This document shows positions 10,901 through 23,600 of a stretch of 64,000 nucleotides of DNA, in pieces. The stretch is from Nymphaea colorata. Lineage: Eukaryota > Streptophyta > Magnoliopsida > Nymphaeales > Nymphaeaceae. The position numbers and the translations under genes were made by a program. The notes below the pieces were generated by a model. That model was not told where the DNA came from. It made no database searches and worked only from the letters and a program-made list of their open reading frames with translations. The stretch covers positions 13,528,571 through 13,592,570 of the forward strand of contig NC_045138.2 in assembly GCF_008831285.2 (NCBI RefSeq), given 5' to 3'. Every line of letters starts with the position of its first letter. Position 1 is the first letter of the stretch.

Positions 10901-12767
10901 CACCAACCAGTAGACGGCATGAACAACAGAAACTACTCCTTAATCACACCTTCTTTGCCAACAAGCTTAGGACTATCCCCCTCTCATTTGGTCATAGTTT
11001 TACCAACAAAAACAAAAATACCCAGGGGCTCAGGATTATTGGAAACCAAGAATGCAGGTGTGGTCTCATCAATGACGGACGCCCTTTGTCGAGTAAAGAC
11101 AATAGGTGCTACGCCATATGGCTACTCAGCTCCATCATCTCTAACATTTTCCACTCCGCGAAGGAGTCATGTTTTGATTAGACCAACAGATATCAGAAAC
11201 ATCAGAGTTTCAAACCCTTCTAAGCGATTGAGAATGTCTACTTGGTATTCATCATTAGTAAGTGGTACACCACCCTCATCTACAGCACCAACATCTGGCC
11301 ATTCTTTACTTGCACAAGCTGAAGGAATTCCTGCAAGTATGTCTACGTGGGTCTCAAGGCCTAATGCACAGGTCTTCCAAGAAGCCACACCTAGGGCACC
11401 AAGCACTGGTGTTCCTGCAAATCGCGCCCCCAACTCATCATCAACAAAAACTGCATCATTGAGAGAACATTGTGCTCCTTGGTTGGCAAAACAGAGAAAG
11501 GCTGCCAAACCTCCTTATGTCCTAGCTTTAGCAGCCCAAAGGGTCGTCAACAACAAGAGGAAGAAAAGGAGGTAATTTGCTTTCTCTCTTGATTCGCATT
11601 TTGATTGTCGTTTCATTGTTGCTTCCTTTAGTTGTCAAAGTTCGTGTGCTACATGTAACTTGATATGAAGCCACAAGGACTATGCATATAAGTGAATCAG
11701 ATTTAGTTCATCACCATTCTCCAAGTTTACATAATGGGGTGAAAACGGTCTCACGTTTTATTTGGATATTGTGAATTTATATGAAAATGGGCTTACATGA
11801 GCCTCACAAAAATAATAGTGTAATATGCTTGTAGCAAAGCAAATGCAAGTTCAACTTTAGTTACTTAACTATCGTACTGGTAATCATTCAGAAACATGGA
11901 AGCTACAACAACTAATCAAGAAACTCAAGCTGCTGCTCCGACCCGGTATGTGTCGTGCCTCTTTGCCTTTTGTTGTAATTAAATTCATCTTAGGTTCTAA
12001 AGCTAACTGATGCAGGAAGAAAGATCGATTGACTGCCAACCAAAACGGCAGCAGTTCTTGTAGAGGAAATGTCAACAGAGAAGAAGAAGGCACTAAAACC
12101 CAAGCAACCGCAGATGCAGCTATGTCCACACATTCTACACCAGCTCTGACAGATTCCAACATTGGCGTGGCTACCAGCTCTGCTACATCACTTATTACTG
12201 AGCTTCTCAATGCTTCAATTACACGGAGGTCTTCCAACAACACTTAATTTGCTTGATACAAGGATTTTTGTCATTTACTCTCAGGTCAAGTTTTCATCTT
12301 TTCTTTATAGCTATTTCTAAATCACTGTCATGATTAATCTTTTATGATTGTGCAGCAATCAAATTCAATGTGCCTCTCAGAAAGGGTACATTGAAGAAGT
12401 TCCTCCTCAAAGAAGATGTCTTCGTAATAACAGTTCAAAGAAGGAGTACGTCTACCATCCATTCTATCGTGACACTCCAGATGAACTACAAGCAGTTTTT
12501 TGTGCTTCCATGCCCACATTGTCAATTACAGCAAGTGCCACATCCCCTTCAACAAATTGTGTATCCATTGCATTTCATGCCGATTTATCTGACAAAAAAA
12601 CAGGATTGAGATTCATAGTTCCATCTGATCCTAACTCTGACGTTTCCTTCCAAGTCTCTGAACCGAAAGCCCAGCCAAAAGAAGAGACACAAACCCCTCT
12701 ACAAGGACTGAATCTTGAGATGATCCCAGTTGTCTCAGAAAAAGAAGTGCACGTCATAGAACCCTGA
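7954..12767 (+). CDS. QLQ-like domain protein with six Ser/Thr/Pro-rich tandem repeats (7 exons, about 964 aa)
   Basis: Exons: 7954-7984, 8097-8279, 9343-9374, 9602-11571, 11892-11945, 12016-12228, 12356-12767. All junctions are GT-AG and in phase, totalling 2895 nt. Exon 2 encodes GFTLAQWQQLQLQQ followed by VFRYIRARLRVPVDLIARL. This matches the QLQ layout of growth-regulating factors (F-T-x-x-Q, L-x-x-Q, Y-x-x-A, VP-x-DL), a domain that in GRFs binds the GIF coactivator. I see no convincing WRC zinc-binding domain. Exon 3 (LWCTCAVIPK) and HVSR...RRGSRRSKK in exon 4 could be its degenerate remains. Exon 4 carries six repeats with core LSIxQPVDxINNRS and GLAPFETENAG, and ends in a basic run, KKRKKRR-like, a probable nuclear signal. 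The last exon is polar, with no known domain. The AAG acceptor of exon 2 is weaker than the others. This may be a divergent GRF or an unrelated lineage-specific protein. Function is not established. Confidence 0.6.
9941..11080 (+). repeat. Six coding tandem repeats of about 189 bp
   Basis: Units begin near 9941, 10130, 10319, 10502, 10691 and 10889, each at the codons for D/H-x-LSI. Unit lengths range from about 183 to 198 bp, all keep the frame, and the protein unit is about 63 residues. A weaker partial unit (LSMEGSVDR) precedes them near 9856. The units have diverged by substitution and small in-frame indels but keep LSI, PVD, LPTS, GPSS and APFETEN landmarks. Retention of frame across all six units argues that the array has been under coding constraint. 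Confidence 0.85.
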
Positions 12768-13940
12768 TATGACCAACAATAGCGCCTGATTTGCTTAGCA
12801 TGCTGTATCGTCTTTCTGGTGTTTTCTTTTGTACAAGATGGCATCTATCTTCGTTTAGGTTCCTCTTCAGTTTGTTGTGCGCACAATAAGAAACCAACAT
12901 GCCACCATCGTTTGTTGTTCTTCGCATTCATTTTGTATTTGGTCACTTGTTTGACAAAATTGTGGTTTGTGGTGCTCTTTGTGCTTTGCTTGCTATCATT
13001 TCATTTGTGTGGAAAATCAACAAGTGCAATAACTTGAAAAAAATCAATGTAGTGAGACGTTAGAGGTTGACATTCACATTCTTGGACAAGATTGACGTTC
13101 TTTGGTTACATAATATAATGTCTTTCGATGGGTTCAACCTTCAAAGTAGGCATACCTCTGTCAGTTTGGTCTTATTCCATTGATTCTCTAATACAAGTCC
13201 TAATTGTCTGACTTTTACACATATTTTAATGTCAGAAGATCCCAGAGCCCAAGTCATGATCTCTATCTCTCTCTCTCTCTGCATCTATTTATCGTTCCAA
13301 TTTTATTGGATGTCTTCAAAAGCACTTGCATTTTTTATGCAATGGGCTCTTTGTTACTAAAAGTGCTCTAGCCTCTTGGTAGCCAGACTGAGAGAAAGAG
13401 GAGCCTCAAAGGACTTAGTATAAATGGTTGGCTGACAGGCAGATGAGAGTCTCATCTGCAATCCATGTTCCAATGCTTGTGAAATTCAATGTAAGTTGGA
13501 GATTAACATTCTTCGGCAAGATTGACGTTATCGGTACCATCAATATAATGTCTTCCGATTGGTTCAAAGTAATCATGCCGCTTGGCCATTCTAATGAGGG
13601 CTTTCTAGTCCTTAGCAGTCATGGAGTTAGAAAGATGCAAACCATGCAGAGCCCGAGTAGAAACAAAAAAGATCTTTAACCAAGAAATGTTGCCATATCA
13701 GACTAATTTTCCAATGGCAGCCAGTCAGCTTGGAGAATATGAGCCGACTGGCAGAGGTGACTTGGAGAATCATCGTCATATCATGTCAAATTTTCACATC
13801 TGGCTCTCTAGTCCTCAAGTCGACATTGATGGAAATAATATTGAGAGCAATACAGATAATATCGAAAGAAATAGTGACTGGTAACATGACGCAGCAATCC
13901 TAGCCTCCAAAAGTCATCCTGTTTGTACTTTGATATATTT
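12768..13940. other. 3' flank of the QLQ-repeat gene with a diverged local duplication
   Basis: Two segments resemble each other: about 13070-13260 and 13495-13665. Shared landmarks are CAAGATTGACGTT, ATATAATGTCTT and AGAGCCC. They are too diverged for a recent tandem duplication. Small plus-strand frames at 13428-13679 and 13621-13884 overlap the second segment, but neither shows a known domain. This could be 3' untranslated sequence, a decayed gene fragment or noncoding repeat. Confidence 0.4.
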
Positions 13941-13956
13941 TCACAAATGAGAGAGG

Positions 13957-14014
<58 letters not shown>

Positions 14015-14160
14015 GGGGAGGGAGAGGTGTCAAAACCACTGAATAACACTCCCCCTCCCAACTCTCAACACCATCAGAGAGGATAGGGGAATCGAACAAG
14101 AGACGTAACAATACGTGCCTCCTGCCTGAGTACTTACGCTACACCCACTTTTTGAGAAGG
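13941..14160 (-). mobile_element. SINE-like tRNA-derived element with GA/CT tail
   Basis: Read on the minus strand, GTTCGATTCC (14097-14088) is a perfect RNA polymerase III B box. About 30 bases before it, TAGCGTAAGTACTC (14141-14128) is a reasonable A box. Toward the predicted 3' end the sequence runs into a long CT tract (GA on the plus strand, about 13951-14013), which could be the simple-repeat tail. It does not fold into a complete tRNA by eye, so I do not call a tRNA gene. Confidence 0.4.
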
Positions 14161-14693
14161 GATGATGCAGGAGCTATCTTTTAGGATACATTTCTACGAC
14201 AGTTATAGCACCATCAATTATTGTGTTCGCGTTTTGATATATTTTCACCTCTAGAAAAACCAACGGAAAGGCAAATGATGACGAGGAAACTGTTTCGTTT
14301 ATAATACATTTCTCACAACAGCTCGTAACAGATGGTATGACGGGCATAAGCAGTTCAGGTCAATAAACCTTGCACCAAAACTAAAAGAGATTTCTATAAA
14401 TAAAAATTTGCAAAGAAAGCAAGTTCCTTTTCTGTGTATCCACCCTCACCACTTGATTATATAAAGGGGACTTGCCGGCGTTCGGCTCCTGACTGCACAG
14501 AGAATGTGCAGACCTGCAAGAGAACCATACAAATATTATGGGATTGCACAGAATACGTTTTCTTCTTCTTTTCAATTTTCTTTGGTTCGCATGTTGCGTG
14601 TGACACAGAATTAAAAAGAAGCAGAGTGCAACCTGACGTGGAGAGTGCCCCTTGCAAAGCTATTAGTGTTCAATCATGTGGACATCCGATATT
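14161..14693 (-). other. 3' flank of the starch branching enzyme gene
   Basis: This lies immediately beyond the SBE stop codon and should include its 3' untranslated region. I could not identify a confident AATAAA-type signal on the minus strand. Short frames here have no recognisable content. Confidence 0.35.
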
Positions 14694-17600
14694 TCAGTCC
14701 TCGGATAGAGCATAGACAACCGCTGTTCTACAAGGGATGTAGACCAACATGGAGTGAGGGCGGTCATCAAACCAACCATCCTACAGAAAAAACGTGATGA
14801 GCCTAGTCCACGCATCATCTTAAATATTGGTCTGAAAATTTTCAAAGACAAAATCTACTTAGTCTGAACTCATTCCAGAGTCATTTCTTACTGTTGTAAA
14901 GTAACGTGCATTGAGATCTATCCTGTCAAAACCACCAAACAGCTTGTCATCTGAATCCAAGACCACCTGAAACAATTGTTCCAATAAAAAAAAAAGAGTG
15001 AATACACGGACCTGCAGAAACTATACACAAGAATATTACTTCGAGGACAGCTACAAACTACACTCATTTAGGTTGTTGATGTGTCTCGTAACTCATGTCA
15101 TGTGTGATAGAAGGCCAATTGTATTTAAGGTCACTCAGAATTTTCCTTTCTACGGACTAAACTGAGCAGGTGTTAGGATGCTTTGTCAAGGATGGTATCA
15201 TGAGTTCCGGCTCAATTTTTTCAATATTAGGCATGCAACTTTGTTGAGCTTGGTTATCTTTTAAACATTCGCTGAGCCTTATTCAATTAAGTCATCCATC
15301 CAATCAGATTCAGTAAGATGTGAAAAATAACTCATTCTCCAAAGGATCAGGGTGCGATTTGGCAGACTATATGCAACTGCATGTCAGATCAGAATTATGA
15401 TGAACGAAAGGAACATCGTTTTCCTGCCATATCCAACTCAATGGCTCATGTTTGCAATTCAACCTGAATCTGACAATTTTGCATGCCCAGGTACCACAGC
15501 CAAGTTTTTAACAAAGGAGACGTTAGCTACAACCCCATATGACTAAACAATCCAACTAGTCTACAACCTCAAGGGAAAAGTATTAAGTTATTAACAACAT
15601 TTGGACTAAAAGTGGACAAGAATTTGGCACGTCCCAGAGAATGGGTAGGAAAAAGAAGATCCATGTCTTGTTGTCTAATCGTACAAAACACAACTCATGT
15701 CTAGCTATTAGTAATGATGTGAACCTTGGTGTGTTCCTCCAGCCTAACAGTTATTTTAGTCCAGTTTTATCTTGGAATATTTTCTTTGATACACTAAGGA
15801 CTAAACTAATACTAGAGCCCTCATGCAAATGGATAAAGTGATAAAGAGCAACAAAAAGTGCTGCAACAAATAACTAACACAAAAAATAAATACCTTATAC
15901 TTTCCAGGCTTTAAGCAACCGACCCTATAATCTGTGAAGCTTTTGCTCCAGTGGAAATTAAAAGCAAATACAAGATTCCCTCTTTCAAACACAATCACTT
16001 TGTCGCCTTCATTCTTTCTTGAGACATATTGATGCTCTGAAGTCATAAACTGTAAAAGGATCATGAGAGAAATTAAAAGATGTTCACGATGAACAGTAAT
16101 GGCAAAGCACATTTGGAGCATCGAAATTAATCGCTCACGTGCCCCCAACTAGTTAACAAACATGGAATGACAATTTAAAAAATTGAAGTGCAGCGCCACA
16201 ACACTTTTGGACTTTGGTTCTTAAGTATGGGCATCATCGCCAGGACTTTATTGATAACGATCTAGCTTATGCAACACACTATTGAATGAAGATCCTTTGT
16301 GCAGTAAGAAATATCCCAAAGAATGCAAAGTTGAAATGGAATAGTAAGACAATAATATTTTTTTCTCATCTCTATGAGTGTCATCAAATAATCCAAATAA
16401 TCATAAAATAATCTCATAAAGACATTAATAATCAAAAGGCCAAAAGAGGGAAAGGATAACATACTTGATCAAACAAGAAAACACACATTTTACGAGGTTT
16501 TAGAAAATAAGAAACAAGATTGGACTTGGTCAAAGATGAATGAGTCAAGCATTGTCAATAACAGAAGTAATATGCATTCACTACAGCTGATAAGACTTTG
16601 ACTGTGTATATGAAGATTGAAGGCATTAAGACTTGTATCTCAAGACTGAAGAAAGCCAAACCCAGAAAGAAGAGACTATGCATGTCAAGACTGAAGTCAT
16701 TAAAACCTTTTCTCTTTCTACTCTAATTTTATGGTGACTGGAACGGGCACCATCTCAAGTTAAGAGAACCAAAGGTAAATTCACGGTAAACAAAATGCGT
16801 ACACCATATTCTTCTTCAAGATGCTGCATTGCTTGATCAAATTCTTGCATGCCATGGTATCTAAGGTAATCCGCATCCCCCTGACATCCAAACATTGGTC
16901 AACTACAAAAGTTAGAAACTTCATAAAATCATGCAAGTATTCACCGATTAACGTGAAATTTCTCAGGGAAGTACTATTTAGATGGTGAGATAATCCAAGG
17001 TATCCTGTATTTAAAGAATATCGCCACAAGCATGCAAAGGTTTCCAAAATTTAAGCAATCACACTTTGCAGCAAGCTGGTTTTTCAGGTAGTGTCATCCA
17101 ATGAAATGCCCAAAATATGAAAAAAATAGGATGACAGGCATTGAAAAGTAACAAAAACAGCCAATGCACACATTGCATGCAAGCTCCAAAACCAACGTAA
17201 GATTAAGGCTCATGTGTCGCCAAAAAAAGATCCCTTATGCACTGCAAAAGACAAACATAAACTCCCATCCTTATGCTAATGGATACTAGATATTAGTTAA
17301 ATACAGAAAATATTCTTTATACATCTTAAACTCACCAGATCAAATCTTCGTCTACACTTATCAAAGCTGTTATTGTTCCCAGGAATTATACGACCATCAG
17401 GAAGACGTTGCTCATCCCTTGGGAAGTCTATCCATTCTGCAGCATGAACAGTTGTGGATCCTCACTTTGTAAGTGGCATTTAGTATAGGGTTCTTCGATG
17501 GAAAGAGATTACCTGGATGTCCAAACTCATTTCCCATGAAGTTGAGATATCCTTCCCCACCCAAACCCATTGTTATGAGTCTAATCATTTTGTGCAGGGC

Positions 17601-20600
17601 TATCCCACGGTCTACCAAAGGAGTTGATGGTCTATCTAGGGCCATGAAATCATACATATCCTGCAAAAATTATAATCAAATACATAAAAATATGCAGGCT
17701 ATTATTAAACAACTCACTCCTCCATGGGAAAGATTGCAGCAAATCAGTAAGATCCACATCAAGTCAGGGTTTGTCAAGTTATATGCCAAAGACAAAGAAA
17801 CATAAATGCTGCAAAAATCGCATCACAAAAGATTTTTTTTTGGAGTCAGAACCTTCTAACCTACATATATTAACCTAATGTGCAGTTATGCTCAGAACAA
17901 CACGTGTGCTATATAGATTGGACAGCCACTGGAGATTAAGGCTTTTAATTCCCATGTGCCATCACTAAGGAAACGAAAAAGATAATCAAGTTGGTTCATT
18001 GATTTTGAGCCACCAATATCAATCTTAAACCTTCCATCAAATGATCAAGAGTGTAACAATCTTTTCGATACTAAGTTGATAGAAAGACAGAAAGAGATGT
18101 CAGGAGAAGATTATGACATCAGTGACTATCTTTTAATTGGCAAGCTTCGGGATGCAAAAAACATGCGACATTGTCCAATGACAGCTTCATAAAAACACAG
18201 TGAGAAACAGAAAGACAAACAAATACAGCGAATGCACCTTGTCCATCAGCCAAAACGCAATAGTCTTGTCACCAACAAGTGCTTGATCGTGACTCTCTGC
18301 ATATGCAACACATTTCTCCAGCCATCTTCGATTTGAAAGTGTGTGAACAATGTCACCCATTAACCACTCCTCATCCTTTTTCCTATACCAGGAAATGGTA
18401 GCATGAAATGTTAAGTTTCCACATCAACCACACAAAAATTTAAATATAAAGAACAAATAAATGATGAAGAAACACAGACAATAAGTCTCCCGGCACTAGA
18501 ACTACAAAGTTGGAGCCTATTCATCAATAGAAGTAAAAAAGAAATAAAGAGTTTCGCTGCAGATTAAAAGATACATAAGAGCTGGTAGCATTATATTGAT
18601 GAGAGAAGTAATTCTGTGCGCCCATTACACAATTGGAGTTCATTTCACGCGATCTAGCCAGTGAATATAGGTTACTACCATAGCAGTTGACTTTATTAAC
18701 AACCTAACAACAAAGGCACCAATTCTTTGGGTTCCAAACTACCAATCTTTACCCATCTTTTTCACCTTGAGGTACATGGAGAAACCGCAACAAAGGCATC
18801 AAAATTGAATTGAAGATTCTCTATACCTAGAAAAGATCCAAATGTCTAACAGTTTGCATCAAGAGGCTATTGCCAACTTGAGGTTGATCAATACAATTAG
18901 TTTGTATGTAATTTATTTGTCCATATTCTCCTTAGTTTTTTCCAACAAATATGAAAGATATACCAAAATCAAAGTAACAACACTGACTTTGAGAGGAGCT
19001 CAATCCATTTATCTGCAATAGCCATGTGAAGGCGATAGTCAAACCCAACCCCTCCATCCTTCACAGGAATGCAAAATGTTGGCATCCCACTAACCTGCAA
19101 ATTGAGACAAAAAGAAAATATGTAAGAAAATACAAGCCGTAAGATATGATAAATAAAGTCTTCTACATATCTATTTTGAAAAAAAAGGCAAGAACCATAT
19201 CCATGACAGAAGCCTTAGCATAGAAAAAGTAGATGAAATGGATTACTAAGCAGTAATATTAACTTATTTTTTCCCTTCCCTGTTACTTGCTATAAAGACT
19301 AGCACGACAATTGCATCTGATGACTTGTTCATAGATTCACAATATACATCAAGTACATCAACTTTTTGGTGCATTGCAGTTCTTAGAGAGACCTGTCTAA
19401 ACTCTAATGCTATAATCCCATAACAAATTTATGAAGGTGCATGACAAAGTGGGTATAGCACCAAGCTAGTCTACATATTCACATGCTAACTAGCTAATCA
19501 ATACGGAAAGGAAAAGACATGGTAACATTGGAAAGTACTGCTCTTACATCTTCACCAACAGAAACTGCTTCAGGAAAGAGACCATGTATAAGGTCATTAG
19601 CAAGCATCAAATAAACCACAGCATCTACATCAGTTGCAAATCCAAAGTACTCATTATAATTTCCCGTAAATGCCACCTGATAAAAAATTCACCATGCTCA
19701 TAATTAGAAGCAGAATATAGAGACTATACAAATAATGCTACCAATGATGTCAAACCAAAATAAATGCTGATATGGGTTTGGGTATGGGTACGGAGATGCA
19801 GGAACAAACACGGCAACTATAGAAAACGTTGGCATGAGAACACAGCAGGGTGTATATATTTATATATGCAAAATAATACAAAAAGTTAAAAATGAAAACA
19901 ACATTTAAATAAACAAAATATATAAAGAAAAATAGTATATTTAAATGAAAAATAACTCACAAAAACAGATGTAAACTGTGTTAGAAACAAGCTAGATCAA
20001 GTAAATAAGAGGTTTGGATCGGTTTTGATCCAAAAAGTATCTAGGTGTGTCTAAATACCAGCTTTGTCGTGTCGGTAAGGAACCCTACAGAAGTACTCAT
20101 GTGACTTAGACTAACAATGAGCCAACCAAACTGTTAAATAGCAAGAAACAGTTGAATTTCCAATGCCCACCTGCAATCTTTCTTAGCCAAAAAAAGAAAA
20201 GGCAAGAGAGGCAGAGAGAAGTGAAATATAAGAGAGGCCATAATTAGGGTTGTAAAAGGCCAGATCTGGTTTAAAGTTTTTTTGTTTTTCTATTGTACCA
20301 AGTCTCGATTCATCCCAACCTCTGATATATATTCTGTCCCATATCCAGCCCATTTAAAATCCTAGCTATAATGGAGAGACCACCATATTGATTAATTAGC
20401 CAAAAGAACACCTATACATTGAACCAATACAAGAAAAATAATTTTCAAAATCAAATTCAAGACAAACGGTTAAATAAAATGTATAGGAAGAAAAAACAAA
20501 CAAGAGAAGTTCCCAACATCGACTACCTGCAAACCATGGTGAGTATACATCATTGAGGTGACACCATCAAATCTAAAACCATCAAATCTGTATTCCTCCA

Positions 20601-23600
20601 GCCACCATCTCACGTTAGAGAGCAGAAACCTCAATACCTAAAGTTGAACACAAGTCAAACAAAATATGACCTGAAAAAGAAGAGAAAATGGAAAAAAGAG
20701 GAGAGTTGAGCTCAGGTTGGAACTCAGTAGGTGTTACCTCCCAATTTCCATAGTTAAAGAGGCGAGAGTCCCACATCCAATGATAACCTCGTGGACCAGT
20801 GTGGAAATAGTGTGAATCTGTACCATCAAACATGTTCAAGCCATCCAGCACGTTGTTTGAAGCATGGCTGTATATGATCACACCTATAATTAAGACTTAA
20901 ACCACCTAAGAAGATATTTATTAAAATACAGATTTTTCATGCACAATGTCTTTTTTCATATACATAAATGGAAAGTTTATGTATTGAGACATTCATGGAT
21001 CTGAACCTTGGACATATTAAAGTTTACTGTCAAGAAGATTTTAGACAAAGCAAAAGAATCCGATGCAAGGAAAAGAAAGAGTGCAGACAAGGAAATGAAA
21101 AGTATTTTCTCCAGCACCATAAAAGAATTACATCAAGCAATAGTCCCACCAACGGGAAGAACTTGAGCCTCCACCACCACTAAGTCAGGCACCGTTCCAA
21201 GCAAAGCAGAAAAGTCCTCTTAATGTCATTACCATACATATTGCAACATTACCCGAGGGGAAAAAGTGTCAACTTGAAATTCTGATGCAGGAGCAAAAAG
21301 TCGGAAAAAAAAAAGAGCCAAAAATATGTTTCTTTCTCAAACCTTACAAAATACAGATTTGATTTGGATGAAATAAATAGCCAATAAATGGAGACAACTC
21401 CATTGCTTTAAATTGATAGATGCTGCTTTGACAGCTATATGATCCCAACAAATTAGGGTTAAACAGTTCCTTGCAAAAAATAAACAAATAAATCTAATGG
21501 CAAACTAAACATAATTCATTAGATAGGACACTATACTGACTCCCTTTCTTAGATTTGATTGCCAAAAATATTTCATAAACTGCTCAGCCACAAATACTAC
21601 GGAAACTGATAGCAACTTAAATATTATTTTATGATGATGCACCGACTAGCAGAGGTGGAACAAAAAAATTTATGTAGAAGTGCCCAGTCAGCTTTTGAAA
21701 AATTTTCAACCCCTGGAGGACGTAACTCATTTTTCAAGAACTTTTATACTACAATTCTCTGAGTATGGCATCAAGGGAAAGAAAATTTTGTCTCTTAGGC
21801 ATAAAATTGTTTGGATGTTTATATAGAACATGACAAGGTTGGCCCTCTGTACCAGAAGATTATAACTCTTTGAAAAGTTTCAATAAGTCCTTACAGCAGC
21901 AGAAAATACTCAAAGAAGAGTCAACCACTCAGGTAAAATCAGCTGCACTTGTGCTGGAAATTTAAACGTAGATAGTGAGCTTAGGGAAAATCCAGAAATA
22001 TAAATTAGTAAACAATCATAAATAAAACAAGGATTTTGCAACAACTATTATTTCCTCTCTCAGCTCATCCATTATGAACCATACTTGAAAACAAAGCATG
22101 CTCAAATTCTGAGGCTTCATAAACCCGAAACTCTACTCCTGAGTCCTGAATCATAAGTTCTCAAGTAGACCAGGCCACTGTAGAAAAACAATACACCAAT
22201 CCTCTGAGGATCTTCATTTAAGCATTGGAATATGCAGGAGTTCAAACATTTCAGTATCTTAAGTAACAGAGCAAGTATTTCTGTTGAATGCGTTGGATTT
22301 CGTCAAATACCTAAAAAGACTGGACAAATAGAATTCCAGGTGTTAGATCAAGGGCTTCATTGATATGGGACTCTATTGGCTTAATAAAAAGTTATATAAT
22401 ATTTCCTATGTGAATTTCTGCAGTAAGGTATTAAACGATTTTTTGTGTTATGTGTCCCAGATATGTTGAAGCCATAAAAAAATTGCACCAAGGCATTCAA
22501 CTTTTCTCACATAATGCAAGAAACTTTATCAAAGAATTTATGTGTTTCATATATTTCACATCTGACCTGTGTACTATATCCATAAGAACAAGCAACCCCA
22601 GTTCATGAGCCTTATCAATAAGTGATTTAAGATCATCAGGGGTGCCACAACGACTGCTTACTGCAAAAAAATTTGTTACATGATACCTGCATTAAAAAAA
22701 TAGCATTAGCTTTTACCTACATATTTTCAATTTTTGAGGGAAAAACAACAAAGCAGCTAACACAATGAGAATGACGAACTACCCCTATGTACATATGCAT
22801 ACAGTTATATTCACTAATACTAGCATATGATGCAAACATTCACAGAAGTGACTTGGACAGACTCCAATTGCTAAAGAACTAAACACCAAAGAAACAGCAT
22901 TCCCTTCAAACAGGTCTAGAGCAAGGCTATCTTGATGTTCTAATGGAAACATCAGCTGAACTACTGTTTTATTAAATGCAAATGCAGCCAAGGTAATGTA
23001 AAATGGAGTAAATGAATTTGTGGACAAACATGTTTAACATTAAATAAAAAGTTGCAGAAACGGCTTCAGTGCTTAAAGGGTAAAAATATGTACTAACTCG
23101 TGATCTCCACTAACCAACTCCCTAGAGAATCAGGACCCTTGAACATATTCCGAGTAAGAAGACATACCCAAAGCTCGCATAGTATGAGTGCTCTTGAATA
23201 GCCATAAGTTGAACAGCATTATATCCCAGCTTTTTGATCCGTGGGAGCACTTCATCTCTGAAGTTAGCATATGTGTTTATCTTAGGTTCCTGAAATTCAA
23301 AACCAAAATTGCTAGAACGATTTCAAACATACAACATAGTAATGAACAAGGAATTAGAAAAGGCAACCATCAAATATCAGGTGATCAGAAGCAAACAAAA
23401 TTGATTGCACTCACGAAATACCAGTAATGTAACGCTCCACTATAACAAGCTTAGTTTCGTACCTAAGATTGTGAGAAATCTTGTGAGGACTTGTAAAGGG
23501 GATTGCTATTAGAAGTTTAGTCATGTATCTAGAATTGTGAGGAATCTTGTGGGACTTACATTAAGGGCCCAGCTAAGTGGTTAAGTATCTTGGTTCTCAT

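Noticed and set aside
9584-11575. The 663-aa plus-strand frame as a complete single-exon gene
   Set aside because: Its ends coincide with an in-phase CAG acceptor (9601) and an AG/GTAATT donor (11571). Joining the flanking exons keeps phase throughout, so I treat it as an internal exon. Transcript data could reverse this.
14085-14145. tRNA gene suggested by the perfect B box
   Set aside because: I could not fold acceptor, D and anticodon stems from the surrounding bases. A tRNA-derived repeat is more likely.
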